Below, piece by piece: positions 16,839-25,469 of a DNA stretch of 36,902 nucleotides (within the stretch, counting starts at the first letter, position 1; each line of letters begins with the position of its first letter). The DNA comes from a virus. The DNA is taken from positions 1-36,902 of the IMG/VR virus record IMGVR_UViG_3300035204_000692. One strand, given 5' to 3'. The notes under the pieces were generated by a model. It saw only the letters and a list, made by a program, of their open reading frames with translations. It was not told the DNA's origin and ran no database searches. The translations under genes and the position numbers were made by a program.

Positions 16839-17734
16839 TTTCTAGAATCCTCATAATTTTCACAAAACCATTTAATTGTTTGTTCCAACCCAGTTTCAAT
16901 AGGAACAAATTCATAATCAGGCAATAATCTTTTTAACAAACTACTATCAGAAGGTTTTCTCAATTGACCTTCACGCTTACCATTATATATGATGTTTCCA
17001 TCAAACTTCATTCGCCATGCAATTTCTTGTGCAATGGTGGCAATAGAAATTTCTTTATCGGGGGCAATAACAAATGGTTCTGGTTCATCATAATTATTCA
17101 AAATCCATTTAGAAATGTTGGCAACATCTTGAGAGTATATAAATTCCCTGTATGCTTTTCCCTGCCCCCATATCTCAAAGTCAGTATTATTCTTTTTTGC
17201 CAAATAACATTTATGAATAAGAGATGGAATAACATGGCCATCTTCTAAACTAAAATTATCGTGGGGGCCATAAATGTTACATGGAATAACTGTAACAAAA
17301 TTACATCCATATTGTTCTCTGTATGCTCTGCTTTGAACCTCTATCATTCGCTTTGCATAAGCATAAGCATAGTTGGTGATATGTGGTTCTCCTTTGTGAA
17401 TTTGGTCAGGATGTAGGGGATAGGAAACATCGTCTGGAAAAACACAGGTACTCATAAACGAAACAACTTTATCTACATTACAAATTCTTGCCGCTTCTAA
17501 AACATTTGAATTTAAAATGATATTATCATAAAAGAATTCGCCCGGCTTTGTTGTATTTGCTTTAATCCCGCCGACTTTGCCGGCGCAATGAATGATAGAA
17601 TCGATTTCATGTGTGGTGATGTAGCGAATGATATCATCAATCTGCATTAAGTTTACATGTTTTCGTGATGGTTTAAAATCTGATTCAATTGCTGAACCAA
17701 CCAAACCCTTTCCACCTGTAATGAGTGTTCTCAT
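16835..17734 (-). CDS. fcl: GDP-L-fucose synthase
   Basis: 299 residues; ATGA overlaps at both ends and GGAGG before the start. It carries out the epimerase-reductase step from GDP-4-keto-6-deoxymannose to GDP-L-fucose. LITGGKGLVGSAI binds NADPH; CAGKVGGIKANTTKPGEF, FMSTCVFPDDVSYPL and NYAYAYAKRMIEVQ (Tyr-xxx-Lys) are diagnostic of the WcaG/Fcl family, as is PCNIYGPHDNF. Together with gmd it completes synthesis of GDP-fucose from the host GDP-mannose pool, feeding the two GT10-like transferases of the island. Confidence 0.94.
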   Translation of the reverse strand: MRTLITGGKGLVGSAIESDFKPSRKHVNLMQIDDIIRYITTHEIDSIIHCAGKVGGIKANTTKPGEFFYDNIILNSNVLEAARICNVDKVVSFMSTCVFPDDVSYPLHPDQIHKGEPHITNYAYAYAKRMIEVQSRAYREQYGCNFVTVIPCNIYGPHDNFSLEDGHVIPSLIHKCYLAKKNNTDFEIWGQGKAYREFIYSQDVANISKWILNNYDEPEPFVIAPDKEISIATIAQEIAWRMKFDGNIIYNGKREGQLRKPSDSSLLKRLLPDYEFVPIETGLEQTIKWFCENYEDSRK

Positions 17735-18321
17735 TTAAATACCTCCATATTTCGTAGGTCTGGCCAATCTTCTAATACCCAATCACGGGGAGATGTTTTC
17801 ATGGCTTCTGGTAATTTATTTAATCCAAGTTCTGCTGTTTCAGGAGTCATGTAGTAATGATATCCGACCGTATTAATATTTTGTGTTCTCCAAGGAATAT
17901 TTGGTTCTCGGCCATCATAAGACATCTTTTTTAATTCTTTGGCGGCGTCCTCATTATCAGTAAGAATCATTCCACCCCTACCAAGACTAAGATGCTTTTG
18001 AAACTGAAAACTCAAACACATAAAACTATTGTTGATATAACTATTCTTTTCCCACAATACAGCGGCATCAATGATGTTTGTGTTTCCTAAAACATAACAG
18101 TTTTTCCAGTTTTCATCTCTCCATTCCCAATTCAAATTTAATTTCATAGCAAGAAAAGGAACAGAGATATATGTTCGGGCAGGAATTGTGATATCATTTG
18201 CATTTGTATATCGCAAACAAAGTTCTAAACCATGAGTGCAACAATCTACAGCAACACCATAAGGCGCACCAAAGAAATCTGCTACTACATTTTCAAATTG
18301 TTTGACGGAATCAAAATTCAT
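17731..18321 (-). CDS. Truncated DegT/DnrJ/EryC1-type sugar aminotransferase
   Basis: 196 residues, about half the usual length (about 370). The PLP-binding large domain is recognisable: FGAPYGVAVDCCTHGLELCL, IIDAAVLW (Asp85, contacts the PLP ring nitrogen), LSFQFQKHLSLGRGGMILTD (Lys109, the Schiff-base lysine) and GYHYYMTPETAELGLNKLPE. The C-terminal small domain is absent, and ATGA overlaps at both ends show that the stop is part of the operon design. Full-length relatives aminate keto sugars such as the Gmd product (giving GDP-perosamine). Whether this short form is active is uncertain. Confidence 0.75.
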   Translation of the reverse strand: MNFDSVKQFENVVADFFGAPYGVAVDCCTHGLELCLRYTNANDITIPARTYISVPFLAMKLNLNWEWRDENWKNCYVLGNTNIIDAAVLWEKNSYINNSFMCLSFQFQKHLSLGRGGMILTDNEDAAKELKKMSYDGREPNIPWRTQNINTVGYHYYMTPETAELGLNKLPEAMKTSPRDWVLEDWPDLRNMEVFK

Positions 18322-18857
18322 TTGGTCGCCTCAACATTTAAACTAATTAGTGTTCCGTTGTCTTTGTCCATGTGTGGAATATATGCCTGAGAGTGGTCAT
18401 CAAAATCAGAATGTTCCGTTTCTCTCCAATCATATTTTTTAACATCTTCGAAACCACAATCGGTCAATACTTCTGAAAGTTCCCAGAAGTCATAAACTGT
18501 TTTGTGATAGATTACTTTATCACCCATTTGCATCTTGCCATAGAGCGGCCCAAGAACATCTACCAAATCAATTTCACACATAAAGTACAACTCCGCCATA
18601 CTGGTGAAATCTGGAACAGCAATACGCAATGTTCCATTTGGTTTAAGTACTCGATGCCATTGTTCAAGAAGAACAATAATTTCTTCTCTATCAAAGTACT
18701 CAATCATGTGAGATGAATAAATCAAATCGACACTATCGTCTGAGTAATCTTTCAGAAAGATATCACTGTGGTCTAGATGAGAATAATCACCACCATCAAT
18801 GTGTGTCCACCCTTCACCAAAATTTCTCCAACCACAACCGATATTTAATTTAATCAT
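18318..18857 (-). CDS. SAM-dependent methyltransferase (type 11)
   Basis: 179 residues. LNIGCGWRNFGEGWTHIDGG is the SAM-binding motif I, DDSVDLIYSSHMIEYFDREE corresponds to motifs II and post-II, and VLKPNGTLRIAVPDF to motif III. Class I methyltransferases of this compact type within sugar clusters methylate sugars or sugar intermediates. It overlaps the GT10-like gene by eight bases and the aminotransferase gene by ATGA. A substrate cannot be named; O- or N-methylation of the glycan made by this island is the natural inference. Confidence 0.85.
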   Translation of the reverse strand: MIKLNIGCGWRNFGEGWTHIDGGDYSHLDHSDIFLKDYSDDSVDLIYSSHMIEYFDREEIIVLLEQWHRVLKPNGTLRIAVPDFTSMAELYFMCEIDLVDVLGPLYGKMQMGDKVIYHKTVYDFWELSEVLTDCGFEDVKKYDWRETEHSDFDDHSQAYIPHMDKDNGTLISLNVEATK

Positions 18858-19728
18858 TGGACGCCTCTATTATAGTTTCGATTTCGGCCCAAATATTATA
18901 CTTGTCCAATATTAAATCTCTTGCTTTTGACATGGCTAAAATGTTTTCCTCTGTCGGTGGTGTTTTGATTATATCAATAACCTGTTCGATAGATTTAAAA
19001 TCATCTATATCTTTTATGTGGTGGTAACTACCTTCGGGAAGATACTCAGACACATTAGGACATCCCCAATAAATAGGCATCGTCCATGAGAGCAGAGCAT
19101 CAATTGGTTTTTCACTCACACAGTTATAGCAACTGGAATTTTCAAAAGCAATTGAATAGTGGTATGGATATAACCCTTCATACTTACAATAACTATTATA
19201 CTCTAATTTTCCTTTAAAGCAAGAGGCAATGTTCCCATAATTTTCTATACCATATGCTCCAAATATATCAATATCTTTGGTGTGTTCTACTAAGTTTATT
19301 AAGAAATTTACTCTTTTTCTATGTCCGCTTATATCAATTTTTCCACTGGTAATAGAACTGACCATGTGTTTTTTATCATCTCGATTGTATTTTAGATTCT
19401 TTAAGAAATCGTATGATTTAAGAACTCTCCAAGTAGGCACGAAATGATACTTTCTGTCTGTGTATGTTCCTTGAAAAAACAAATCGTCTGGCCAATTTAA
19501 TTTTGGGGGTTTAATTTCTGGTTCTTCTCTTTGAAGATATATCACCTTATTCAAAGGAACATTATTTGGTACTCCACCATCAAGAACTACATGATAATCT
19601 GCCTCAGATATATTGGTTGTTGCTTGTATATTATTCCACACTCCCTTTTCTTGTGGGGTGTGAATTTTATATGTGTTTAGCAAATCACTGGAACTTCCCC
19701 AATCACAATGAAACATTATTTTAGCCAT
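18850..19728 (-). CDS. GT10-like (alpha-1,3-fucosyltransferase type) glycosyltransferase
   Basis: 292 residues from MAKIMFHCDWG at 19728, preceded by AAGGAA and overlapping the cupin stop by eight bases. The C-terminal half has the GT10 signature: YHYSIAFENSSCYNCVSEKP, then LLSWTMPIYWGCPNVSEYLP, corresponding to the FENS…TEK…PVYWG block that binds GDP-fucose. FFQGTYTDRKYHFVPTW and IDIFGAYGIENYG fit the preceding Rossmann domain. With gmd and fcl nearby, GDP-L-fucose is the likely donor. The acceptor (host lipopolysaccharide, a virion glycan or another glycan) is unknown. Confidence 0.85.
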   Translation of the reverse strand: MAKIMFHCDWGSSSDLLNTYKIHTPQEKGVWNNIQATTNISEADYHVVLDGGVPNNVPLNKVIYLQREEPEIKPPKLNWPDDLFFQGTYTDRKYHFVPTWRVLKSYDFLKNLKYNRDDKKHMVSSITSGKIDISGHRKRVNFLINLVEHTKDIDIFGAYGIENYGNIASCFKGKLEYNSYCKYEGLYPYHYSIAFENSSCYNCVSEKPIDALLSWTMPIYWGCPNVSEYLPEGSYHHIKDIDDFKSIEQVIDIIKTPPTEENILAMSKARDLILDKYNIWAEIETIIEASND

Positions 19729-20128
19729 CAATAAATTCCTTGTCTGCTTCGGGCCCAAAATAAGGTCCATTTTTAAATTCGTAAACTATAGTATCATCTT
19801 TGATACAAGAATATTTGTGGCCACCGGCAAAGGTAATTGTACAATCACCCTCATTTAAAATTTCCGTTCCCATAAATTTGGCATCTTCATCATAGTAATC
19901 AACCTGAACAGAACCACGCATAATAACCCATGTTTCTTGTGTCATGTCGGTGTGCCTCTCACATTTAATGTGCTTGTGGTTGCGAAACGATTTACCGGCA
20001 TCCATTTTCATTAAAGCACCCTGAAGATATTTGTCTTCAGAGGTGAAATCAAAACGGGCACCATCTAAATCATCTAATCTATAGATGCAATGTAGCACAT
20101 CACCATTTATATTTGAATATTCTTTCAC
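19721..20128 (-). CDS. Cupin-fold protein
   Basis: 135 residues with a GTG start that overlaps the preceding stop as GTGA; AGGAAG lies upstream. NHKHIKCERHTDMTQETWVI supplies His and Glu residues typical of cupin motif 1, then RGSVQVDYYDEDAKF and LNEGDCTITFAGGHKYS match the second half of the beta-barrel. Small cupins in sugar clusters are often ketoisomerases or sugar epimerases. A metal-binding dioxygenase-type or regulatory role is possible. No catalytic assignment can be made. Confidence 0.72.
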   Translation of the reverse strand: MKEYSNINGDVLHCIYRLDDLDGARFDFTSEDKYLQGALMKMDAGKSFRNHKHIKCERHTDMTQETWVIMRGSVQVDYYDEDAKFMGTEILNEGDCTITFAGGHKYSCIKDDTIVYEFKNGPYFGPEADKEFIDG

Positions 20129-21381
20129 AATATACTTCCTACTAATTCAACATCTTTAATGTCTTTTGGTTCGTTTCTTTTTTCTTTAAGTTCACGAACG
20201 ATACCCAAAGAAGCAACCTTTACACCGTCATGCCAAAAATGGTTTTTTGGATTATAAAGAATGTCGTGTCTTGTTTTTGTATATTTTTCAATCTCATTGT
20301 TATGACTGTGGACATCTTCGTGTCCTGAAATCTCTCCCCAATCGTGAAGATAATCTAAATCTTGTCCTTCACGAAGACCGTATAAGGATAATACAGAACT
20401 TGCAGTAATACAATATTTTTCTGGATTCAAATTGTTAACCTTAATAAAGTTCTTGTAATATTCAAATTGACTTTGAAATTTTGTATAGTGTATAAAGTTT
20501 GCTTTGTTGGCATGATGAATACTATTATCATTGAAGTATGTTCTTGCGATTTGAATAGTTTCTTCATGGGTATCATTAATGTGACACGAATGTTTTCCGC
20601 AACCAAAAATACTTCTAATCTCTTCTTTTAAGGATACAGGATCCGTCGTGGAATTTGGTTTGATTAGAACGGCTATCATTGGAGCATCGTTCGTATAACA
20701 AAGTTCCGCCTTTCTAGCGAACCCTGCAAAGTTTTGTTGCCAACCTAATCCCCATTCTTCCCCCAAATAAAGTTGTCTCACAAAATTCAAGGCGCCGTTT
20801 CGTGACCACGGAATATTTTTTACATAAACAATAGAACTGTGTTTATTTAATATTTCAAATGTTTCATCAAGTTTTTCGTGTTGATGAACTGCTGATGGGA
20901 AAAGGGTTACAATCAGAGAATCCTTATCCAACACTGCATATTCTGAGGCCATTGCATCCATATAAAATGAATCCAATCCTAGTTCTTTAAAATAATCGCT
21001 CGAACAATTAAGTTGTCCCTCGGAAGCAGATTGTGCAATGTGATATTCCACATCTCTGTTGTATAGTATTCCTGCCGCAACTCTATGGGCCCCATTTAGT
21101 AACAACATGTTCGATGTTACAGGAACAGTACCGTAGTAACTGTTGAATCCATTTTTTGATATAGAATCTAAAATGTTATCAAATGTAGTCTTGAAACTTT
21201 CATATGTTTTTTTATTGGGATTATCTAATTCATCAAAACCATTCCACACTCGCAAATGTTCTTTATATACATCTTCACCAAATGATGTGTCATAACCATT
21301 CTCTCGATATTTGGCGTAAATATATTTTGCGGGTATATCAAAACGATTGTTGTTTAATAATTCAATAGATTTTATTTTCAT
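20125..21381 (-). CDS. Two-part protein: ParB-like N-terminus and possible nucleotidyltransferase-like C-terminus
   Basis: 418 residues. Near residue 93, NMLLLNGAHRVAAGILYNRD resembles the GxHR core of ParB/sulfiredoxin-fold domains, which bind or hydrolyse nucleotides. The C-terminal 110 residues (ASSVLSLYGLREGQDLDYLH; HNPK-like YNPKNHFWHDGVKVASLGIV; KEKRNEPKDIKDVELV) resemble a nucleotidyltransferase-like module found with glycan genes in bacteria and viruses; this is from memory and tentative. The central 200 residues are unassigned. It lies between a GT2 enzyme and the cupin, with 4-base overlaps on both sides. A role in activating or attaching a sugar is inferred. Confidence 0.6.
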   Translation of the reverse strand: MKIKSIELLNNNRFDIPAKYIYAKYRENGYDTSFGEDVYKEHLRVWNGFDELDNPNKKTYESFKTTFDNILDSISKNGFNSYYGTVPVTSNMLLLNGAHRVAAGILYNRDVEYHIAQSASEGQLNCSSDYFKELGLDSFYMDAMASEYAVLDKDSLIVTLFPSAVHQHEKLDETFEILNKHSSIVYVKNIPWSRNGALNFVRQLYLGEEWGLGWQQNFAGFARKAELCYTNDAPMIAVLIKPNSTTDPVSLKEEIRSIFGCGKHSCHINDTHEETIQIARTYFNDNSIHHANKANFIHYTKFQSQFEYYKNFIKVNNLNPEKYCITASSVLSLYGLREGQDLDYLHDWGEISGHEDVHSHNNEIEKYTKTRHDILYNPKNHFWHDGVKVASLGIVRELKEKRNEPKDIKDVELVGSIL

Positions 21382-22109
21382 AGTGTTTCCAATCGTTGAT
21401 ATGGTGGTTGTTTTCGCAAAGCGGCCTCAATTCGCAATTGTTCATGGGGTACTTTTACCCAATCAGAATATTCGTTTGCTTCGTTGTAAACATACATTCC
21501 ATCGGGTATATATTTGAATCTTTCGCCTGACATTTCTAACATTGGCCACATAAAGGTCAAATCACCGGCCGCTTTATACCACTCTCCATCTGTATCAATA
21601 AAATCTTTGGGGTCGATTTTTAAAATCAATTCTCTTCTAAATGTTCTAAGGTGTGTGGCACGCCATTCGTCTTGCCGAAATTTATTTTGTTTTACTATAT
21701 CATCAGGATATCTTCCTTGACCGACCACCCGACCATGTGATGTGTGATACTTGGACCCATAAGTCATCCAAGTATTTTCATCGTAATATTCATCCAGTTT
21801 TTCTAATACCCAATGATTTGGTAGCCAATCATCAAAATCTAAGGTCACAATAATTGAACCTTCTTTGGCCATTTGTGAACCTTCATACACATTTTGTGTT
21901 TGGTATTTTCTAGTTTCGTTTCGAACTACAGTTAGATTATCATATTCTTTTTCTTGTTCTAACAGATATTCATAAGTACCATCTGTGGTTTGGGCATCAA
22001 TAGCAATAACATCAAAATTATCGTGGTATTGGTTGGCCGCAGACAATACTGAATTTTCAATCCACTGTCTGGAATTATATCCCATCATTAAAATTGTGTA
22101 ATGATTCAT
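21378..22109 (-). CDS. GT2 family glycosyltransferase
   Basis: 243 residues from MNHYTILMMGYNSRQWIENS at 22109, chosen because GGGAG lies upstream and it overlaps the epimerase stop as ATGA. NFDVIAIDAQTTDGTYEYL and GSIIVTLDFDDWLPNHWVLE (DxD motif near residue 95) define the GT-A fold of family 2, and RTFRRELILKID follows. No membrane segment is present, so it is a soluble transferase using a nucleotide sugar. It is probably one of the chain-building enzymes of the island. Confidence 0.88.
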   Translation of the reverse strand: MNHYTILMMGYNSRQWIENSVLSAANQYHDNFDVIAIDAQTTDGTYEYLLEQEKEYDNLTVVRNETRKYQTQNVYEGSQMAKEGSIIVTLDFDDWLPNHWVLEKLDEYYDENTWMTYGSKYHTSHGRVVGQGRYPDDIVKQNKFRQDEWRATHLRTFRRELILKIDPKDFIDTDGEWYKAAGDLTFMWPMLEMSGERFKYIPDGMYVYNEANEYSDWVKVPHEQLRIEAALRKQPPYQRLETL

Positions 22110-23011
22110 GCCTTTACTCCCATTGAATCTTCCAATTTGATTGTTGATTCCCAACCCAAAAGGTCTTTTGCTTTTGTACAATCGGCAAGAGTTTCCCTTG
22201 CTTCACCATCTCTAGGTGGAAGATGAACATATTCAGCATCCTTTCCACCAATCATTTTTATTAAATCGTGAATGTTATGATTAGTTTCTGAACCGATATT
22301 AAATGTTTCACCGATTACTTGGTCACCTGCAAGCATTGCTTTAATGTTTGCATCTACGACATCCAAAACATTGACATAATCTCGCCGTTGCATACCATCA
22401 CCAACAATAGTCATGGGTTCACCGGCGGCAACTTGTCTTTGGAAAATGCCCATGACAGGTGCATATTGTCCTCTTCTTGGTTGTCTATTTCCATACACAT
22501 TAAAATATCTAAATATAACAGTTTCTAATCCAAACAAATCTGTGAACATTTTACACAGGTCTTCTCCAGAAACTTTAGTTACTGAATATGGATTTAAACA
22601 ATCAGTGGGCATCGTTTCTTTGTTTGGTATTTCATTTTCTAAACCATATGCCGCCGAGGTTGAAGAATATATCACACGGCGAACATCATGTTTTCTTGCC
22701 GCTTGCAATACATTACAAGTTCCTAAAACATTTGTTTTGGTTGCCAATATTGGGTCTTCGATTGTGTTCATAATCCGTGCTTCTGCCGCTAGATGAAAAA
22801 CACAATCAACATCTTTGAACAAAGGTTCAATCCTATTAAAATCGGCAACATCATAATCCCAATATTCAGCAGAATCATTATAGAAAAATGATTCGTGTGC
22901 ATCGGAAGATTCGTTGTCAATGACAATAACATGATGACCTTGTTCTACCAAAGCATCTACAATATTCGAACCAATGAACCCTGCGCCGCCTGTTACTATT
23001 ATTCGTTTCAT
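22106..23011 (-). CDS. UDP-sugar 4-epimerase-like extended SDR
   Basis: 301 residues. The NAD motif is VTGGAGFIGSNIVDAL; VFHLAAEARI, YSSTSAAYG (catalytic Ser), NPYSVTKVSGEDLC (Tyr-xxx-Lys) and FRYFNVYGNRQPRRGQYAPV are typical of UDP-GlcNAc/UDP-glucose 4-epimerases of the WbpP/GalE group. IVGDGMQRRDYVNVLDVVDA and FNIGSETNHNIHDL complete the family pattern. It is the second epimerase of the island and differs clearly from the one at 14845. It could act on the product of the UDP-sugar dehydrogenase encoded just upstream, for example UDP-glucuronate to UDP-galacturonate. Confidence 0.88.
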   Translation of the reverse strand: MKRIIVTGGAGFIGSNIVDALVEQGHHVIVIDNESSDAHESFFYNDSAEYWDYDVADFNRIEPLFKDVDCVFHLAAEARIMNTIEDPILATKTNVLGTCNVLQAARKHDVRRVIYSSTSAAYGLENEIPNKETMPTDCLNPYSVTKVSGEDLCKMFTDLFGLETVIFRYFNVYGNRQPRRGQYAPVMGIFQRQVAAGEPMTIVGDGMQRRDYVNVLDVVDANIKAMLAGDQVIGETFNIGSETNHNIHDLIKMIGGKDAEYVHLPPRDGEARETLADCTKAKDLLGWESTIKLEDSMGVKA

Positions 23012-23757
23012 GGTGTGGCCAATCCTAATACTTGATGTATTTCCTTATGATGGTCAGAGTGTGGTCGTAATGAATGGCAGTCAATATAAAATCCCGCTTG
23101 TATAAGTTGAGGATGCCATTTCCAATCGGCTCTATCGATTCTTCTATTAATCGTTTGTGTTTTCTGTACTACCCTACCACCCTCTTCTTTGAATTCCATA
23201 ATTTTTTTAGATGAAAATACCTCATCTACATTCCATTTGGTTAAAGCGGGCCCGTTCCAACCTTCAGGAGTATGTACTTGATTTTCATCAACTTCATCAA
23301 TAACTTTATTTACATACGAATGAAAACTATCTCCATCGATACCCAAAACTTTATCAAACATTTTACCCAAGGCCAAATGATAACAAATTGGAAAGTAGTC
23401 GCCTTCCGAATTTAAATTTGTCCAATCTGGTTGTGTTGCTGTCCAATTCATTACCACCTCATTCCAATAACTTCGAGACATTGGAAACATATCAATATCA
23501 CTAGTAATCCAAAGCGTATCGGGTTCTTGTGTAGGATACCATAGTCTGGCCAACTGTGCTTGTGTATGGACTGGCAAATTTTTGTCTATTGGGATATGAT
23601 GAACTTCACCATATTTTTTACTGATATCAATGTTTGGGTCACCAACATGAATCAATACAGGTGTAATATCAATAACCTTCTTCCATGTTTTTGAAACATC
23701 ATTCCAAAAATCTAGATAATAAGGATTATCATCACATGACATAATAACTTTAATCAT
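23008..23757 (-). CDS. Putative GT-A type glycosyltransferase
   Basis: 249 residues from MIKVIMSCDDNPYYLDFWND at 23757; it overlaps the dehydrogenase stop by eight bases and the epimerase start by ATGA. DTLWITSDIDMFPMSRSYWN near residue 90 looks like the DxD donor-sugar site of nucleotide-sugar transferases. YFPICYHLALGKMFDKVLG and the C-terminal GFYIDCHSLRPHSDHH are also distinctive. No close family comes to mind; marine phage genomes carry similar proteins in sugar clusters. Assignment rests on the DxD region and context. Confidence 0.6.
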   Translation of the reverse strand: MIKVIMSCDDNPYYLDFWNDVSKTWKKVIDITPVLIHVGDPNIDISKKYGEVHHIPIDKNLPVHTQAQLARLWYPTQEPDTLWITSDIDMFPMSRSYWNEVVMNWTATQPDWTNLNSEGDYFPICYHLALGKMFDKVLGIDGDSFHSYVNKVIDEVDENQVHTPEGWNGPALTKWNVDEVFSSKKIMEFKEEGGRVVQKTQTINRRIDRADWKWHPQLIQAGFYIDCHSLRPHSDHHKEIHQVLGLATP

Positions 23758-24592
23758 TTGACACCGCCGAGGATTTGTCTGCCCAATCCCAATCTTTCCT
23801 AATAATTTTATTTTGTTCCCATACCACATTTAGAAGTCGTGGTTCGATACCATTTTCTATCATTGTTTCCATTAATGCATTAACATCTTTTGGAAAGCAT
23901 GTGCCACCAAAACCATAATCACCATCTGGGCCCGGCACATCCGTGTGAGATTTGCCAATTCGTGGGTCTGCAAGAACACCAATCAACAGAGTATCCCAAT
24001 CAATGTTTGGGTTTTCATCGACAAGCAAACGAATTTGATTGAAGAACATTACCTTAGTTGCCAAGAAACAGTTTGAAGTATATTTAACCAATTCCGATTC
24101 GTCAGATGTCATTTCATACACCGGCATGTCTAGGAAATTGTTTCTAAACAAATCGGCAACCATGTTGGTATAACATTGTTGTCCTTCAGGGCCTCCAATA
24201 ACCGTTCGGTCAGCATTTACAAAATCTTGATTAGCATTGGCCGCCGTTAAAAACTCAGGACAATGAACAAGATTTGGTAGTGCATATTGTTCAGACAATA
24301 TTTTGGTTGTTCCCACAGGAACTGTTGATTTCAAAATAAGAACTTGGTCTTTGTTAAAAGTAACACTTGAAATAAAATTTGTAATCGCAGAAATGTTTGC
24401 TCGTCCGCCTTCTGCATTATACATTGGGGTAGGTAAACATATAAACACATATTTACACTCCATTACTTCTTCTAATGTGTTGGGGGATTTTTCGGGAGAT
24501 ATATCATATACCAAAGGGTCGAGGTCCTTAAAACCATATGCAACCGCACCACCCACAAATCCATTACCAATAATTCCAATTTGATTATTCAT
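23750..24592 (-). CDS. Short UDP-glucose/GDP-mannose dehydrogenase-like protein
   Basis: 280 residues, versus 390-450 for typical enzymes. The NAD domain begins IGIIGNGFVGGAVAYGF. CKYVFICLPTPM, ILKSTVPVGTT, HCPEFLTAANANQDF (with the catalytic Glu) and GFGGTCFPKDVNAL (catalytic Cys near residue 234) are all kept, as is KYTSNCFLATKVMFFNQI. The C-terminal nucleotide-binding domain is absent. Full-length homologues oxidise UDP-glucose or GDP-mannose to the uronate; the short form may bind its substrate differently or act in a dimer. It overlaps the Nmad1 gene by one base (TAATG) with an AAGGAA site. Confidence 0.82.
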   Translation of the reverse strand: MNNQIGIIGNGFVGGAVAYGFKDLDPLVYDISPEKSPNTLEEVMECKYVFICLPTPMYNAEGGRANISAITNFISSVTFNKDQVLILKSTVPVGTTKILSEQYALPNLVHCPEFLTAANANQDFVNADRTVIGGPEGQQCYTNMVADLFRNNFLDMPVYEMTSDESELVKYTSNCFLATKVMFFNQIRLLVDENPNIDWDTLLIGVLADPRIGKSHTDVPGPDGDYGFGGTCFPKDVNALMETMIENGIEPRLLNVVWEQNKIIRKDWDWADKSSAVSND

Positions 24593-24909
24593 TATGTTTC
24601 CTTAGAATTCACATACCCACTGAACAAAATCATGTAATTAATAATATCTAGTACGGCATCTTCAAACCCCTCATTGTTAACCTTTAATTCACCGGCGTCT
24701 ACAAAAGTAGATAATCGAGAAACTTTATCAATAACACGCACAAGGAATCCACACTCGGTCGAACACACACCCATTGCCTCGCATCGTTCAAAGTTAGCAA
24801 ATGGTTTCTCACCACCTTGTCCTGCATAATCGTGGTTCTTTTGTTTCATTATATTCAATGCGGTCTTGCACAAAACGGCATGATGTTTTAGTAATTGTTC
24901 TCTGTTCAT
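24592..24909 (-). CDS. Nmad1 / DUF1599 protein (nucleotide modification-associated)
   Basis: 105 residues. KNHDYAGQGGEKPFANFERC, CGFLVRVIDKVSRLSTFVD and EDAVLDIINYMILFSG match the DUF1599 pattern, whose helical fold and acidic residues recall MazG-type nucleotide pyrophosphohydrolases. The family has been described as associated with nucleotide modification. It follows the dUTPase gene with GGGAG before its ATG. The two nucleotide genes interrupt the sugar island, suggesting pool sanitising or a modified-base pathway. Confidence 0.75.
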   Translation of the reverse strand: MNREQLLKHHAVLCKTALNIMKQKNHDYAGQGGEKPFANFERCEAMGVCSTECGFLVRVIDKVSRLSTFVDAGELKVNNEGFEDAVLDIINYMILFSGYVNSKET

Positions 24910-24911
24910 TA

Positions 24912-25469
24912 TTATACTCCCGTACTTCCAAATCCACCAATACGCTCAGTAGTCTGTCCCGGCTGTTCTGTAACTTCTTCAAGAACATTAGGAACACTTT
25001 CAATTAATTCACCTTGTGCAAGTCTATCGCCATGATATATACGAATTTCGTCTGCACTTCCATTGTATAGCATTACAAATGTTTCGTGGTAGTAATCGGA
25101 ATCTATAATACCAACACCATTAGGAATAATTAAACCCTTCTTTAAAGAAACACTTGAGCGAGGATGAATACGAACAGAATGACCTACTGGAATTTTAAAA
25201 ATTAATCCAGTAGGAATACATGCTCGTTCGCCGGGAGCGAGGTCAATACCGACACCAAATGTTCGGGTAGAACCTTTAGGCATTGCCCAACATTTACACA
25301 ATCGTTCCTCTAATTTATTATCCATTGTGTATACTTTTACTTTAACTTCATCATTCTGATAAAGTGTTTCTTTAAAATATGCTTTAATGTCAAAACAGGC
25401 CGAACCCGCAGTGGCATATACAGGGTCAAACCCATCTTCGTGGAGTTTGTAATAACCTAATTTTTTCAT
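24912..25469 (-). CDS. dut: Deoxyuridine triphosphatase (dUTPase)
   Basis: 185 residues with all five trimeric dUTPase motifs: AGSACFDIKAY (1), HPRSSVSLKKGL (2), PNGVGIIDSDYYHE (3), IYHGDRLAQGELI (4) and the C-terminal RIGGFGSTG (5). An insertion of about 30 residues lies between motifs 1 and 2 (around ERLCKCWAMPKG), which makes it longer than common phage forms (about 150). It hydrolyses dUTP to dUMP, keeping uracil out of DNA and supplying ThyX with substrate. It overlaps the GT10-like gene by ATGA. Confidence 0.95.
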   Translation of the reverse strand: MKKLGYYKLHEDGFDPVYATAGSACFDIKAYFKETLYQNDEVKVKVYTMDNKLEERLCKCWAMPKGSTRTFGVGIDLAPGERACIPTGLIFKIPVGHSVRIHPRSSVSLKKGLIIPNGVGIIDSDYYHETFVMLYNGSADEIRIYHGDRLAQGELIESVPNVLEEVTEQPGQTTERIGGFGSTGV

